NCBI RefSeq assembly: GCF_000011245.1
Contig: NC_004193.1
Location: 412,501-476,500 of the forward strand
Length of the DNA: 64,000 bases
Origin: Oceanobacillus iheyensis HTE831
Lineage (GTDB): Bacteria > Bacillota > Bacilli > Bacillales > Amphibacillaceae
Direction: 5' to 3'
The position numbers and the translations under genes are program-made. The notes beneath the pieces are model-generated. The model was not told where the DNA came from and searched no databases. It saw only the letters and a program-made list of their open reading frames with translations. Below are positions 1 through 8,129 of the stretch, one piece after another (positions within the stretch are counted from its first letter, which is position 1; each line of letters begins with the position of its first letter).

Positions 1-581
1 AAGTAATTCGTAATGGTTGGTTTAACTATCAAATCAATAGCGAAGGTGAATATGATATCTATCACATGGATGGGAGTTATGTTACTGTTTTCTATGACAT
101 TCATGAAAACGATGAAATGACAGCTATTCAATTAATAGATGAGAACTTAGAGTCCTCAAAAAAAGCACTCTATACGCCTAGTAGTGAGTCATTAAAAGAA
201 GGTTTTGAATATCAGTTATTTGACTTAACCAATGCTACTCGCGTAAACCATGGATTATCAGTATTAGAATGGAATGAAAATGTACGGGAAACTGCAAGGG
301 ATCACAGTACGGATATGGCAGAGAATCAATACTTTAGTCATACTAATCAAGAGGGGCAGTCACCTTTTGATCGAATGCGAGAAGATGAGATATCCTTTTT
401 AAATGCTGGAGAAAATTTAGCCTATGGGCAGTTTAGTAGTATATTTGCTCATCAGGGTCTAATGAATTCGCAAGGTCACCGTGAGAATATCGTAAATAAT
501 AGATTTACCGAGTTAGGGATTGGTGTGGACTTTAACGACGACAATCAGCCGTTTTACACGGAGAATTTTTTAGATAAGTAA
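1..581 (+). CDS. CAP/SCP-domain secreted protein, 5'-truncated by window edge
   Basis: The reading frame is open from base 3, before the first ATG at 66, so the gene starts outside the window and only its C-terminal part (about 192 residues) is seen. The last 125 residues are a bacterial CAP (cysteine-rich secretory/YkwD-like) domain: an Asn-Ala-Thr-Arg-x-x-His-Gly-Leu start, the HS..M....YFSH segment, GENLAYG, and HRENI followed by LGIGV. The residues before it fit the CAP-associated N-terminal domain common in Bacillaceae. Such proteins are usually exported. No enzymatic function is established for them, and the signal peptide, if any, lies upstream. A terminator follows at once. Confidence 0.88.
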   Translation, partial: VIRNGWFNYQINSEGEYDIYHMDGSYVTVFYDIHENDEMTAIQLIDENLESSKKALYTPSSESLKEGFEYQLFDLTNATRVNHGLSVLEWNENVRETARDHSTDMAENQYFSHTNQEGQSPFDRMREDEISFLNAGENLAYGQFSSIFAHQGLMNSQGHRENIVNNRFTELGIGVDFNDDNQPFYTENFLDK

Positions 582-588
582 TATTTTA

Positions 589-620
589 ATCGTTTGGTGT
601 TACTAGCCAAGCGATTTTTT
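589..620 (+). terminator. Rho-independent terminator of the CAP gene
   Basis: A 10-bp stem (ATCGTTTGGT with GCCAAGCGAT, one G-T pair) is followed by TTTTTT, 8 bases past the stop codon. Confidence 0.8.
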
Positions 621-670
621 ATTACATATTAGGAAAAGAGATTGGGAAAAAGAATATGAATGATATGTTT

Positions 671-716
671 ACAAAAACCCCCCATTAGATTGCCTCGTAT
701 CTAATGGGGGTTTTGT
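671..716. terminator. Second, bidirectional terminator
   Basis: A strong G/C-rich stem (CCCCCATTAGAT with ATCTAATGGGGG) is flanked by ACAAAAA and TTTTTGT, so it can stop transcription from either side. It lies between the convergent CAP and aldo/keto reductase genes. Confidence 0.8.
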
Positions 717-805
717 GACTACGCCTATGATGTAAGAGAAATAGTCTAATTTACGAATTCATGCCTTTCTAGATAAAAGGCATTTTAACCAAAAATGGTT
801 ATATC

Positions 806-1648
806 TTAAAACTCTTCATAAACTGCTGGGTCTTGATCTTTCATACGACCATCCACTTTTGATAGCTGATTAATAATAGACATTTCTTCATCAGATAATT
901 CAAAATCAAAAATAGAAATGTTTTCGAGCTGTCTTGAAGGCGTTGCAGATTTAGGTATTGCAATCGCATCAAGTTGATAATGCCAACGTAAAATTATTTG
1001 AGATACCGTTCGGTTATGGTTCGAAGCGAGCTTTTGTAAAACAGGATGGTCTAATACATCATTTGTACGTGCCAATGGGCTCCAAGATTCGGTAGCGATT
1101 TGATGTTCTTGATGCCATTTACGCTGGTCTTCTTGGTTAAAGAAAGGATGTAATTCAATCTGGTTTATCGTTGGTAATTCCCCAGTTTCCTGTTTAAGTC
1201 GCTCTAAGTGTTCTGGTAAGAAATTACATACTCCGATAGAACGGATATATCCCCTGCGTTTGGCCTCAATTAAAGCTTGCCATGCTTCTACATATATATC
1301 TTGGATTGGATTTGGCCAGTGAATAAGATATAAGTCATAATAATCAAGGTTTGCTCGATATAAAGATTCTTGGATCGTAGTAACTGCTTTATCATAGTGA
1401 TGATATCGACCTGGTAGTTTAGAAGTAATAAGCAGCTGTTCTCGAGGTGTGGAACTTCTTCTAACCGCCTCACCAACAGTTCCTTCATTCTCATAGTTAT
1501 AGGCAGTGTCGATTAAACGATACCCATGATCAATGGCATTATTAATGGCTTGTACACCATCGTTACCATTTAAACGATAGGTTCCAAAACCTACTTTCGG
1601 AATGGTTAGTCCATCATGTAGTGTAACGTTTGGGATTTGATTTACCAT
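806..1648 (-). CDS. Aldo/keto reductase (AKR5-type)
   Basis: A 280-residue (alpha/beta)8-barrel oxidoreductase that reduces aldehydes or ketones with NAD(P)H in the cytoplasm. The AKR catalytic tetrad is visible: Asp47 and Tyr52 in DTAYNYENE, Lys77 in TSKLPG, and His110 in IHWPNP. Near the C-terminus is the IPKSATPSRQLENI cofactor-binding segment typical of the YvgN/YtbE group. The chosen start has GGAGAGG six bases upstream; an ATG six codons earlier lies inside that binding site and is unlikely. The substrate cannot be read from sequence. The gene is single, convergent with the CAP gene. Confidence 0.92.
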   Translation of the reverse strand: MVNQIPNVTLHDGLTIPKVGFGTYRLNGNDGVQAINNAIDHGYRLIDTAYNYENEGTVGEAVRRSSTPREQLLITSKLPGRYHHYDKAVTTIQESLYRANLDYYDLYLIHWPNPIQDIYVEAWQALIEAKRRGYIRSIGVCNFLPEHLERLKQETGELPTINQIELHPFFNQEDQRKWHQEHQIATESWSPLARTNDVLDHPVLQKLASNHNRTVSQIILRWHYQLDAIAIPKSATPSRQLENISIFDFELSDEEMSIINQLSKVDGRMKDQDPAVYEEF

Positions 1649-1741
1649 GTAATCCTCTCCTTCCATATATAAACTATAGATTACGCTTGCATTATTAAAA
1701 ATTCAAACCATTTGCATAAAAGTGAATTTGATTATAAAAGG

Positions 1742-2185
1742 GTGAAGCACGTTTTACTGTATTTAAATTAAACAAACGCTTACCGTTACATTTCGTCCAG
1801 GAGGTTCTCTAACTCCTACCCCTGTTACTACCATTCAAATTGACAATGTAACAGGTGTTCAATTCAAGCGACAGACGATCCTGAATCAGAAAGTGATATA
1901 TTTGACTTTTTACTTTCTCTTGGTTTAACTTGCTTTGATGACGACGACTTCGATTGCAAGAAAAAGAAACTATGTTGTGAGGGAGAAATCTTAAACAATC
2001 TAAGGGCTGCACAAACTTTTGCGTTAGAGATTAACCTTCTTATCACCGGGTTGGATACACCAATTGAGAGTGTATTTGTATATAATATCTGTGACTACAT
2101 TGCGTTTTTTGTAGATGATTTAATTGACCCGACTACAATTTATGCATTTTCCGTATGTGATATTGGTGGATACACTGTACCTTAA
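1742..2185 (+). pseudogene. Degraded coding remnant, unknown product
   Basis: The stretch reads like protein on the + strand but only across shifted frames. One frame (about 1773-1870) gives a Thr/Pro-rich segment with RPGGSLTPTP and TTIQIDNVTG. A second frame is open from about 1840 to the TAA at 2183 and gives a long segment containing FDDDDFDCKKKKLCC, NICDYIAFFVDDL and AFSVCDIGGYTVP. The second frame has no ATG, GTG or TTG with a ribosome binding site. The composition (beta-rich, Cys-containing, acidic) recalls spore-surface proteins such as DUF3992-type appendage subunits, but that is a guess. Apparent small ORFs on the opposite strand look like shadows. Confidence 0.45.
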
Positions 2186-2305
2186 TAGAAGTGTGAAAAA
2201 AGCTAACGAATATTCTAACCTGAAAGGGTTAAGCACCTTATGAACTTTCAAGGAAAACGAAGTATTTATAAAGAAAATTTAATTTATAGATGGAGGATTT
2301 AGATT

Positions 2306-2626
2306 ATGGAAAATAATAAAAGTCATAAAAATCATTCATTTACGATTAAATCAAATGTGACTAGAAATAATTCTAATGACGAGGTAACTATCGAAGATGA
2401 AGAGCTAGAACAAGAGGTAGTCGATTATATTAAATCGACTGTTGAAGAGTTAAAAAATAGTTTAACTAAGAATAAAACTAGATTTAAATCGTTAATGGAT
2501 CAAGGTATAACGAGGCACAAAGAAGCGTTTAAGGATTCTGTTAGAAATTCAAAAGATATTATTGAGCAAACCAACAAAAGTGTACAGAAAAAGGTTGATG
2601 AAGAACAAAGTGAGAACGAAGAATAG
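2306..2626 (+). CDS. Small charged coiled-coil protein, unknown
   Basis: A 106-residue protein that I do not recognise, starting at an ATG ten bases after GGAGG. It is very hydrophilic and has no Cys or Trp and no membrane segment. The N-terminal 25 residues are polar (Asn, Lys, Ser, His). From about residue 30 an acidic stretch (EDEELEQE) leads into helical, Lys/Glu-rich sequence likely to form a coiled coil. Two small frames follow (see 2814), then an ABC-F gene. A role cannot be inferred. Confidence 0.6.
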   Translation: MENNKSHKNHSFTIKSNVTRNNSNDEVTIEDEELEQEVVDYIKSTVEELKNSLTKNKTRFKSLMDQGITRHKEAFKDSVRNSKDIIEQTNKSVQKKVDEEQSENEE

Positions 2627-2813
2627 TAATCATATCAAAAGTTATAGGGATACTGTCAACATTCCACTAATTTCATACAAGAAACAAATTTTGACGAGAG
2701 TGAAGTCAATTTTTGGTATGTTAAAAAGGTTTGTTTCCATAGTATCCCTTGTTATTAAGTATTTTTTACAGTATAATCAAACTATTCGAAGAAATGAACG
2801 GAGGTGAGTAGAG

Positions 2814-2948
2814 ATGTTTATTCATGATATAATGCGCGCAGAATGGATAGAATTCCTTTATTTTTGTCGTGCAAAATTTGCTGTAGTTGCTTACAACGGG
2901 ATACGTATGCCCTTTTTTAGTAACTTAATAACAGCGAATGAACCATGA
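2814..2948 (+). CDS. 44-residue small protein or leader ORF
   Basis: An ATG five bases after a near-perfect ribosome binding site (GGAGGTGAG) opens a 44-codon frame (MFIHDIMRAEWIEF... ending ITANEP). The product is aromatic and hydrophobic and I recognise no family. Before it, between 2627 and 2807, lies another weak frame ending NERR that reads into this binding site and could be a translated partner. The ORF ends about 50 bases before a terminator hairpin that precedes the ABC-F gene, so it may be either a small protein gene or part of a regulatory leader. Confidence 0.4.
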   Translation: MFIHDIMRAEWIEFLYFCRAKFAVVAYNGIRMPFFSNLITANEP

Positions 2949-2986
2949 AAAAGCATCTCTACATGCATGTAAGAAGTAATTTATAA
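2945..2986 (+). CDS. Candidate 13-residue leader peptide
   Basis: An ATG overlapping the TGA of the previous ORF (ATGA) opens a 13-codon frame, MKKHLYMHVRSNL, that stops 13 bases before the hairpin at 3000. It has no separate binding site, so expression would need translational coupling. Short basic leader peptides ahead of a terminator are known for ABC-F and erm resistance genes, which is the only reason to list it. Confidence 0.22.
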   Translation: MKKHLYMHVRSNL

Positions 2987-2999
2987 AATATGAATTTTT

Positions 3000-3036
3000 G
3001 CACAAAGAGACCCCTGCTGCTCTTTGTGCTTTTTTC
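3000..3036 (+). terminator. Terminator or attenuator before the ABC-F gene
   Basis: A perfect 10-bp stem (GCACAAAGAG with CTCTTTGTGC) is followed by TTTTTT. It ends about 45 bases before the ABC-F start codon, with no obvious promoter between. It may simply end the small-ORF operon or may be a conditional attenuator of the ABC-F gene. Confidence 0.7.
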
Positions 3037-3080
3037 TTCTTATTGTCATTAGAGGTGACAAGTAAAGGAGATATATATAC

Positions 3081-4967
3081 ATGATTGCGTGTAGTATACA
3101 AAATATTAAAAAGATGTACGGTGGAAATCTTATTTTTGAAAGAATTAGTCTGGAAATAAATGAAAATGAAAGAATAGGTATCGTTGGCAGAAATGGATCT
3201 GGAAAGTCGACGCTGCTCAGGTTGATGGCAAAGATAGAAGACCCCGATGAAGGTAAGATTCATTGGAGAAAGAATACCGAAGTGGGTTATTTAGAACAAA
3301 TACAAGCCGAGATGAATGGATTAACAGTTTATCACGTATTGAAAAGTGCTTTTGAAACTTTAAACGATTTAGAAATACAAATGCAGGAATACGAGGAAAA
3401 GATGCAGGACACTTTAGAAAATGTATCCGATCTTGTTATCCAATATGGAGAGATTCAAGAACGTTTCTCTTTTTTAGGTGGCTATGAAAGAGATGCGCAA
3501 ATCGAAAAAGTTTGCCGTGGGATAAATATAATTTCATTATTAGAGCTGACATTTCAACAACTAAGTGGAGGAGAAAAGACAAAGGTTGCTCTGGCAACAA
3601 TCTTATTGAAACAACCCGATTTTCTATTGTTAGATGAACCAACCAATCATCTTGATATATCTGCGGTTGAATGGTTAGCTTCATTTCTAAATGATTATCC
3701 AGGAACAGTGGTTATCGTGTCTCATGATCGTTACTTCCTCGATGAAACAGTAACGAAAATTATTGATTTAGAAGATGGGGAAGCAGTTATGTATGAAACC
3801 AATTTTAGTAATCACATAAAGGAAAAGGAATCCAGGTTATTAAAAGAGTTCCAAGATTATCAAGAACAGCAAAAGAAAATTAAGAAAATGAGAGAGGCAA
3901 TCAAACGACTACGTGAATGGGCGAATCGCGCTAATCCACCGAATGAAGGATTGCATAAACGTGCAAGAAATATGGAACGTGCTATAGAACGAATGGAAAA
4001 GATCGATAAACCACTACTTCATCGAAATAAGATGGGGTTAGATATAGAAACAGCAGATAGAAGTGGAAAAGACGTTGTTAGATTAGAAGACGTAAAGAAG
4101 CGTTTTGAAGAACATCTACTCTTTGAAAATGTTAATATGCACATTCGATATCAGGAGAGAGTAGCCATTATAGGAGAGAATGGAACAGGGAAATCTACGT
4201 TGATTAAGATATTATTACAATCTCAACAACCTGATGTTGGAACAGTTTATATCGGTAATAATGTGAAGATTGGTTATCTTTCACAGCATGTTTTCCAAGA
4301 TATAAATCCAACTAAAACGGTGATAGAGGTTTTTCGAGAGCAGATCGCAGTTGAAGAAGGAAGAGCAAGATATATATTAGCACAATTCTTATTCTATGGA
4401 TATGCGGTGTTTCGGAAAGTTTCAGAACTTAGTGGTGGAGAAAAGATGCGACTTCGATTAGCCCAACTAATGTATGAGGACATAAATACGCTCGTATTAG
4501 ATGAACCGACCAACCATCTTGATATTGATTCACGAGAAGTATTAGAAGAAGCTTTAGAAAACTTTCAAGGAACGATAATTGCAGTAAGTCATGATCGATA
4601 CTTTTTAGATAAGATATTTAGGCGTATATATTGGATAGAAGATAAAACGGTTTATGATTATGATGGAAATTATTCTTGGGCTAGAGAAAAAATGAATGAT
4701 AACAGGATAAAAAGAAAAGAAATCTTGGATATTCGTAATAATTCTAAGCAGTATGCAACTATCTCTCAACCTATTATTCCTGTGCCATCAAAAAATAAAG
4801 AGCAGGAAAACCTATTGGAACAAATTGAAAAGTTAGAGCAAGAATTGGTAACTATCGAAGGAAAGATGGAGAAAACAATGGATGTTGATCAATTAATGGT
4901 GCTTCAAAAGAATAAAGAAGAGATAGAACAGTTATGGGAGCACTATTTTCTTTTAATAGAAGAGTAA
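3081..4967 (+). CDS. ABC-F ATPase, probable ribosome protection type
   Basis: A 628-residue soluble protein with two ABC ATPase domains and no membrane segments, the ABC-F layout; such proteins act on the ribosome. Domain 1 has Walker A GRNGSGKST (about residues 37-45), signature LSGGEKT and LLLDEPTNHLD. A charged interdomain linker with REAIKRLREWANRANPPNEGLHKRARNMER motifs (about 275-310) precedes domain 2 with GENGTGKST, LSGGEKMR and LVLDEPTNHLD. The C-terminal 90 residues form a coiled coil. The linker resembles antibiotic-resistance ABC-Fs of the CplR-like group, from memory; a housekeeping role is the alternative. The start has AAAGGAG upstream, and the leader carries a terminator hairpin. 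Confidence 0.88.
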   Translation: MIACSIQNIKKMYGGNLIFERISLEINENERIGIVGRNGSGKSTLLRLMAKIEDPDEGKIHWRKNTEVGYLEQIQAEMNGLTVYHVLKSAFETLNDLEIQMQEYEEKMQDTLENVSDLVIQYGEIQERFSFLGGYERDAQIEKVCRGINIISLLELTFQQLSGGEKTKVALATILLKQPDFLLLDEPTNHLDISAVEWLASFLNDYPGTVVIVSHDRYFLDETVTKIIDLEDGEAVMYETNFSNHIKEKESRLLKEFQDYQEQQKKIKKMREAIKRLREWANRANPPNEGLHKRARNMERAIERMEKIDKPLLHRNKMGLDIETADRSGKDVVRLEDVKKRFEEHLLFENVNMHIRYQERVAIIGENGTGKSTLIKILLQSQQPDVGTVYIGNNVKIGYLSQHVFQDINPTKTVIEVFREQIAVEEGRARYILAQFLFYGYAVFRKVSELSGGEKMRLRLAQLMYEDINTLVLDEPTNHLDIDSREVLEEALENFQGTIIAVSHDRYFLDKIFRRIYWIEDKTVYDYDGNYSWAREKMNDNRIKRKEILDIRNNSKQYATISQPIIPVPSKNKEQENLLEQIEKLEQELVTIEGKMEKTMDVDQLMVLQKNKEEIEQLWEHYFLLIEE

Positions 4968-4977
4968 ATTTATAGTT

Positions 4978-5013
4978 AAAAAGGCAGGTAATGTAGGCTG
5001 TTCCTGTCTTTTT
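4978..5013 (+). terminator. Terminator after ABC-F gene
   Basis: The stem AAAAAGGCAGG pairs with CCTGTCTTTTT (one G-T pair) and ends in a T run, 10 bases after the stop codon. Confidence 0.75.
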
Positions 5014-5135
5014 ATGCTAGGATATAAGTAGGGGTTAAAAGTAGTCTATTATGGCAAGAATAGTTGTTATGTATAATTCTGTTAATTAACATTATTCTGT
5101 GTGTTATTGAATTTACTATAAAAGAAGGTGCCTGT

Positions 5136-6287
5136 TTGGAAATGCATGATAAAAAAATGGGGTTATTTAAGCGTTTTTTTCTTAACAATCGTTTTGTATT
5201 GTTTCTCACCGTTCTATTATTAATAGGATTAAATATACTTATATTCACGAATATATCTTTTGTTTTTACACCTTTTGTTGTATTAATAAAGACTGTGATA
5301 TTACCATTAATATTGGCAGCAGTCGCTTTTTACTTATTAAATCCTATCGTGAACTATTTAGAGAAGAAAAAAATAAAACGTATTTATTCGATATTCGGTT
5401 TATATGTTATTATCATTGGAATCCTCACCGTGATAATTGTATCGGTTATTCCTGTTTTGCGGGAACAAATCATGAGTTTGATAGAAAATCTACCACCTTT
5501 TATTAGTGATATTGAGGATATGGTTGAGGATTTAATTGGCAGCCAAGTATTAAACCAATCTCAAATATTGAGTAATTTAAATATATCTAGTTTTGTTGAG
5601 CAAATCTCTAATAAATTACTAGATCTTGTTGATACTGCATTCTCGAATATTGGTGGAGTAATAGGAACGGTAACGGAAATTGTTTTAGCTATAGTTACGC
5701 TTCCATTCATACTTTTCTATTTATTAAAAGATGGAGATAAATTACCGGGATATTTCCTGAAATTCTTACCAGTTTCATTCCGTGATCAAACATATACCGT
5801 ACTTAAAGAAATGAATAATCAAATCAGTGCTTATATACGCGGGCAAATTATTGTGGCTTTTTGTATCGGGGTCTTAATGTATATTGGGTTTATGATTATA
5901 CAATTGGATTATGCTCCAGTATTAGCTTTAATTGCTGCATTTACAACTGTAGTGCCTTATATAGGTCCTGCAATTGCTATTACACCAGCATTAATCGTTG
6001 CAATTGTAACATCTCCATTTATGCTAATTAAATTAATCGCTGTTTGGACTATTGTGCAGCTGGTAGAAGGGAAATTTATTTCTCCGCAAATCATGGGTAG
6101 AAATTTACGTGTCCATCCAATTACCATTATCTTTATCATTTTAACTGCAGGTAATTTATTTGGTGTAGTTGGCATCTTGTTAGCAATACCGGGATATGCT
6201 ATATTGAAAGTTATTACAACACATATATTTGAATTTATAAAACGACGAAGTAAGTTATATAATGAGGACAATGTTCCTCAGAGTTAA
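5136..6287 (+). CDS. AI-2E family (UPF0118) transporter
   Basis: A 383-residue polytopic membrane protein of the AI-2E/YdbI-YrrI-YueF family. About eight helices are visible: two near the N-terminus ([16 protein letters not shown], then [20 protein letters not shown] with the family's NPIV), one at [13 protein letters not shown], a soluble region with [11 protein letters not shown], and a C-terminal bundle with the [15 protein letters not shown] and [21 protein letters not shown] signatures. The TTG at 5136 has AGAAGGTG at good spacing; the ATG at 5142 is the alternative. A longer ATG at 5064 has no binding site. Proven substrates vary (Na+/H+ exchange, AI-2 export), so none is assigned. A T-box element follows. 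Confidence 0.88.
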   Translation: MEMHDKKMGLFKRFFLNNRFVLFLTVLLLIGLNILIFTNISFVFTPFVVLIKTVILPLILAAVAFYLLNPIVNYLEKKKIKRIYSIFGLYVIIIGILTVIIVSVIPVLREQIMSLIENLPPFISDIEDMVEDLIGSQVLNQSQILSNLNISSFVEQISNKLLDLVDTAFSNIGGVIGTVTEIVLAIVTLPFILFYLLKDGDKLPGYFLKFLPVSFRDQTYTVLKEMNNQISAYIRGQIIVAFCIGVLMYIGFMIIQLDYAPVLALIAAFTTVVPYIGPAIAITPALIVAIVTSPFMLIKLIAVWTIVQLVEGKFISPQIMGRNLRVHPITIIFIILTAGNLFGVVGILLAIPGYAILKVITTHIFEFIKRRSKLYNEDNVPQS

Positions 6288-6299
6288 AATTTAAAGGCT

Positions 6300-6558
6300 A
6301 CGAAAAGGAAAAGTATATGGGGTAAAGTTCAAAGAGAGCCTCTGTTGGTGAGATGAGGTAACGATATTCCATTGAAAAATGACCTTTGAGCTGCGCACCA
6401 AACACAAAAATGTTAGTAGGCTGCGACGAGAGTGCACTCGTTACAACGGCGCCAGTATAGATGTACTGATGGAGGCAAATTGTGAGAGCAATTTGTGAAA
6501 ATAGGTGGTAACACGGGAAATCTCGTCCTAATCTGATATACAGATTAGGGCTTTTTTT
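6300..6558 (+). promoter_or_regulatory. T-box riboswitch, methionine specifier
   Basis: A complete T-box leader is visible. Stem I carries the AGAGAG and GGTGAGATGAGG elements, and the specifier-loop end reads AATGACCTTTGAG. The specifier codon is ATG (6379-6381), that is Met. The T-box core AGGTGGTAACACGG lies at 6503-6516; its UGGU bulge matches the A discriminator expected for tRNA-Met. The terminator CCTAATCTG/CAGATTAGG followed by seven T's spans 6527-6558. Uncharged tRNA-Met should favour antitermination. It sits directly upstream of a metS fragment, which confirms the specificity. Confidence 0.95.
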
Positions 6559-6585
6559 ATGTATATATAATGAGGAGTGGTAACT

Positions 6586-6744
6586 ATGGGTATTTTTATT
6601 GGTGGGGCATGGCCATATGCAAACGGTTCTTTACATGTAGGGCACATTGCAAGTTTATTACCTGGAGATATTATAGCAAGGTATTATCGTCAGAAGGGAG
6701 AGAATGGGGAGATCGCGTCCACTCCCCACATAGTGAATATTTAA
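6586..6744 (+). pseudogene. metS: Truncated methionyl-tRNA synthetase (52 codons)
   Basis: A good ribosome binding site (TGAGGAG) and ATG open a frame whose first 40 residues are the N-terminus of a class I methionyl-tRNA synthetase: [17 protein letters not shown] with the HIGH-type motif (HVGH, residues 17-20), then [16 protein letters not shown]. Similarity stops at about residue 40 and a TAA follows at 6742. Full proteins are about 540 residues, so the anticodon-binding domain and KMSKS loop are absent. A different frame after the break reads SPHSEYLT before a stop, as if an internal deletion had joined the two ends. The T-box just upstream is intact. An intact MetRS must be elsewhere. Confidence 0.9.
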
Positions 6745-6745
6745 C

Positions 6746-7642
6746 TTAGGGTTTCATTGGTCGTTTTTTGCTGGAGTGCATGGAAAACTCAATTAATATT
6801 TCAATAACTACTGCAAAAATAAATATAATCCAAGCATATTGAATTCCTGCTAGCATCCAGATAATAATAAATACTCCAATAGAACCGACCCACAGTGCTC
6901 CAGACAGCATGCCTCTTTTTGTAGCTTGTTCAGGGGTTTGATAAGTATTGGAATAGTACTCGGTCAATTGAGCTTCTTCTTCCATAACCCAAGGTTTTAA
7001 TCGTTTTTTCTCCGTGAGTATTAAAAAACAAATTGCTAATAATGCAGGAAGTACAAATGGAATTAATATACCAATTACAGCGACTGGGTCGCTATTTTCC
7101 ATAAAATATTGGGAAGTAGAAATCGTTGATCCAAAAAGAATGGATCCTAATGCTATAGCGTATATCAATGCACGTCCCTGATGCATAGGGTATTTTCTAG
7201 ATGTTTCTGTTGTTAATGCTAAATAAACTAAAGCAGCTCCTGCTGGTACAATAAATGGTAGTATAGTGGAAATCGCATAAAATAAATTGTTCGTTGCAAA
7301 GAAGGTAATCATACTTGTGATTAAACCAAATAAAAGTACACCTGCTGCTAATGTATATGCAATCGCATAACCTGTAAGGAGTTTTGGTGTAGGATCTACA
7401 TACATTTTACCTATCAATTCCTTGCGTTTTTCTTTACTAATATCATCAGCAATTTCGGTAATATTTCCTAGTTCAGATACAGCATTAGTAAAGGCGTCTT
7501 CCGTTGAATGACCTTTTTTCTGTAAATCATCAATACGATCTTGTAGATTCAAAATAATCTCTTCTTTAAAATCTTCTAATTCAGGTGTGGATTCATAGTT
7601 GTGAAACAAATTATTTACATATGATCGGATATCGGTATTCAT
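6746..7642 (-). CDS. Permease-prefix-domain membrane protein (DUF1700/HAAS-like)
   Basis: A 298-residue protein with a soluble helical N-terminal domain of about 75 residues (LEDFKEEIILNLQDRI, then AVSELGNITEIADDI), the fold usually placed in front of membrane modules encoded beside PadR regulators. Six or seven hydrophobic helices follow, from LLTGYAIAYTLAAGVLLFG to a final IIFIFAVVIEILIEF. It ends in a basic tail. It is translated from GGAGGAGGAG that overlaps the end of the padR gene, so the two are coupled. The function is unknown; a role in envelope stress or ABC-type signalling is inferred only from the PadR pairing. It is convergent with the metS fragment. Confidence 0.8.
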   Translation of the reverse strand: MNTDIRSYVNNLFHNYESTPELEDFKEEIILNLQDRIDDLQKKGHSTEDAFTNAVSELGNITEIADDISKEKRKELIGKMYVDPTPKLLTGYAIAYTLAAGVLLFGLITSMITFFATNNLFYAISTILPFIVPAGAALVYLALTTETSRKYPMHQGRALIYAIALGSILFGSTISTSQYFMENSDPVAVIGILIPFVLPALLAICFLILTEKKRLKPWVMEEEAQLTEYYSNTYQTPEQATKRGMLSGALWVGSIGVFIIIWMLAGIQYAWIIFIFAVVIEILIEFSMHSSKKRPMKP

Positions 7643-7644
7643 GT

Positions 7645-7980
7645 TTACTCCTCCTCCAGAAGTTGATTAAGAATTTTTTGAGTGAATTCCCAGTCCACTT
7701 TGTTTTGTCGATAGCGTTCTTTCCCTGAATCAGTGATTCGATAATATTTTCTTCTTCCTCCTTGGCTTTCGTCTCCCCAATAAGCAATAATAAGACCGTC
7801 TTTTTCCAAACGCTTGTAGCTTGAATATAGGGTGGCTTCTTTTAATTGATATAGTCCGTCAGTTCTTTCTAAAATGGTTTTATATATTTCGTAGCCATAG
7901 TTGTCTTTGTTCATTAAAATGCCAAGGACAATCGTATCTGTATGTCCTCGTAATAAATCTGCAGAAACTCTACCTTTCAT
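7645..7980 (-). CDS. PadR family transcriptional regulator
   Basis: A 111-residue winged-helix repressor. The PadR pattern is clear: DLLRGHTDTIVLGIL, then GYEIYKTILERTDGLYQLKEATLYSSYKRLEKDGLI (helix-turn-helix, about residues 30-65) and the wing GGRRKYYRITDSGK, with a short C-terminal dimerisation helix. The start has AGGAAGGAG seven bases upstream; an ATG nine codons earlier is less likely. It heads a two-gene operon with the membrane protein downstream. Two copies of one palindrome lie upstream, one inside the promoter, so autoregulation is likely. The inducing signal is unknown. Confidence 0.92.
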   Translation of the reverse strand: MKGRVSADLLRGHTDTIVLGILMNKDNYGYEIYKTILERTDGLYQLKEATLYSSYKRLEKDGLIIAYWGDESQGGRRKYYRITDSGKERYRQNKVDWEFTQKILNQLLEEE

Positions 7981-8016
7981 GAGTTTTTCTCCTTCCTCTA
8001 CATCCATCGCTCAATA

Positions 8017-8039
8017 ATTACTATGACAGTCAAAGTAAT
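8017..8039. promoter_or_regulatory. PadR operator copy 1 (candidate)
   Basis: A 23-bp palindrome centred on 8028 with arms ATTACTaTGAC and GTCAaAGTAAT. It lies downstream of the padR promoter and shares its sequence with copy 2, whose centre is 38 bp away. Confidence 0.6.
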
Positions 8040-8052
8040 TATTAGTATTATC

Positions 8053-8081
8053 ATATTACTATGACTGTCATAGTATGTCAA
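8053..8081 (-). promoter_or_regulatory. padR promoter with operator copy 2 in the spacer
   Basis: On the minus strand TTGACA (8076-8081), 17 bp and TAATAT (8053-8058) form a near-consensus SigA promoter. The spacer is filled by a perfect 17-bp palindrome, ACTATGACtGTCATAGT (8058-8074), which is the same motif as copy 1. A bound PadR dimer would block RNA polymerase. Confidence 0.75.
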
Positions 8082-8096
8082 CGAATAATGTATAAC

Positions 8097-8123
8097 AAAA
8101 AAACCGCCATAAAGGCGGTTTTT
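8097..8123. terminator. Bidirectional terminator
   Basis: The stem AAAAACCGCC/GGCGGTTTTT with a 5-base loop is flanked by A and T runs. It ends the minus-strand gene that stops at 8130. Confidence 0.85.
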
Positions 8124-8129
8124 CAAGAG

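Noticed and set aside
761..783. Hairpin ATGCCTTT/AAAGGCAT near the aldo/keto reductase end
   Set aside because: The T run is on the plus strand, the wrong side for the minus-strand gene, and a stronger bidirectional terminator lies beside it.
1809..2046. Two minus-strand frames of 60-67 codons
   Set aside because: They are antisense to the coding-like remnant and lack binding sites.
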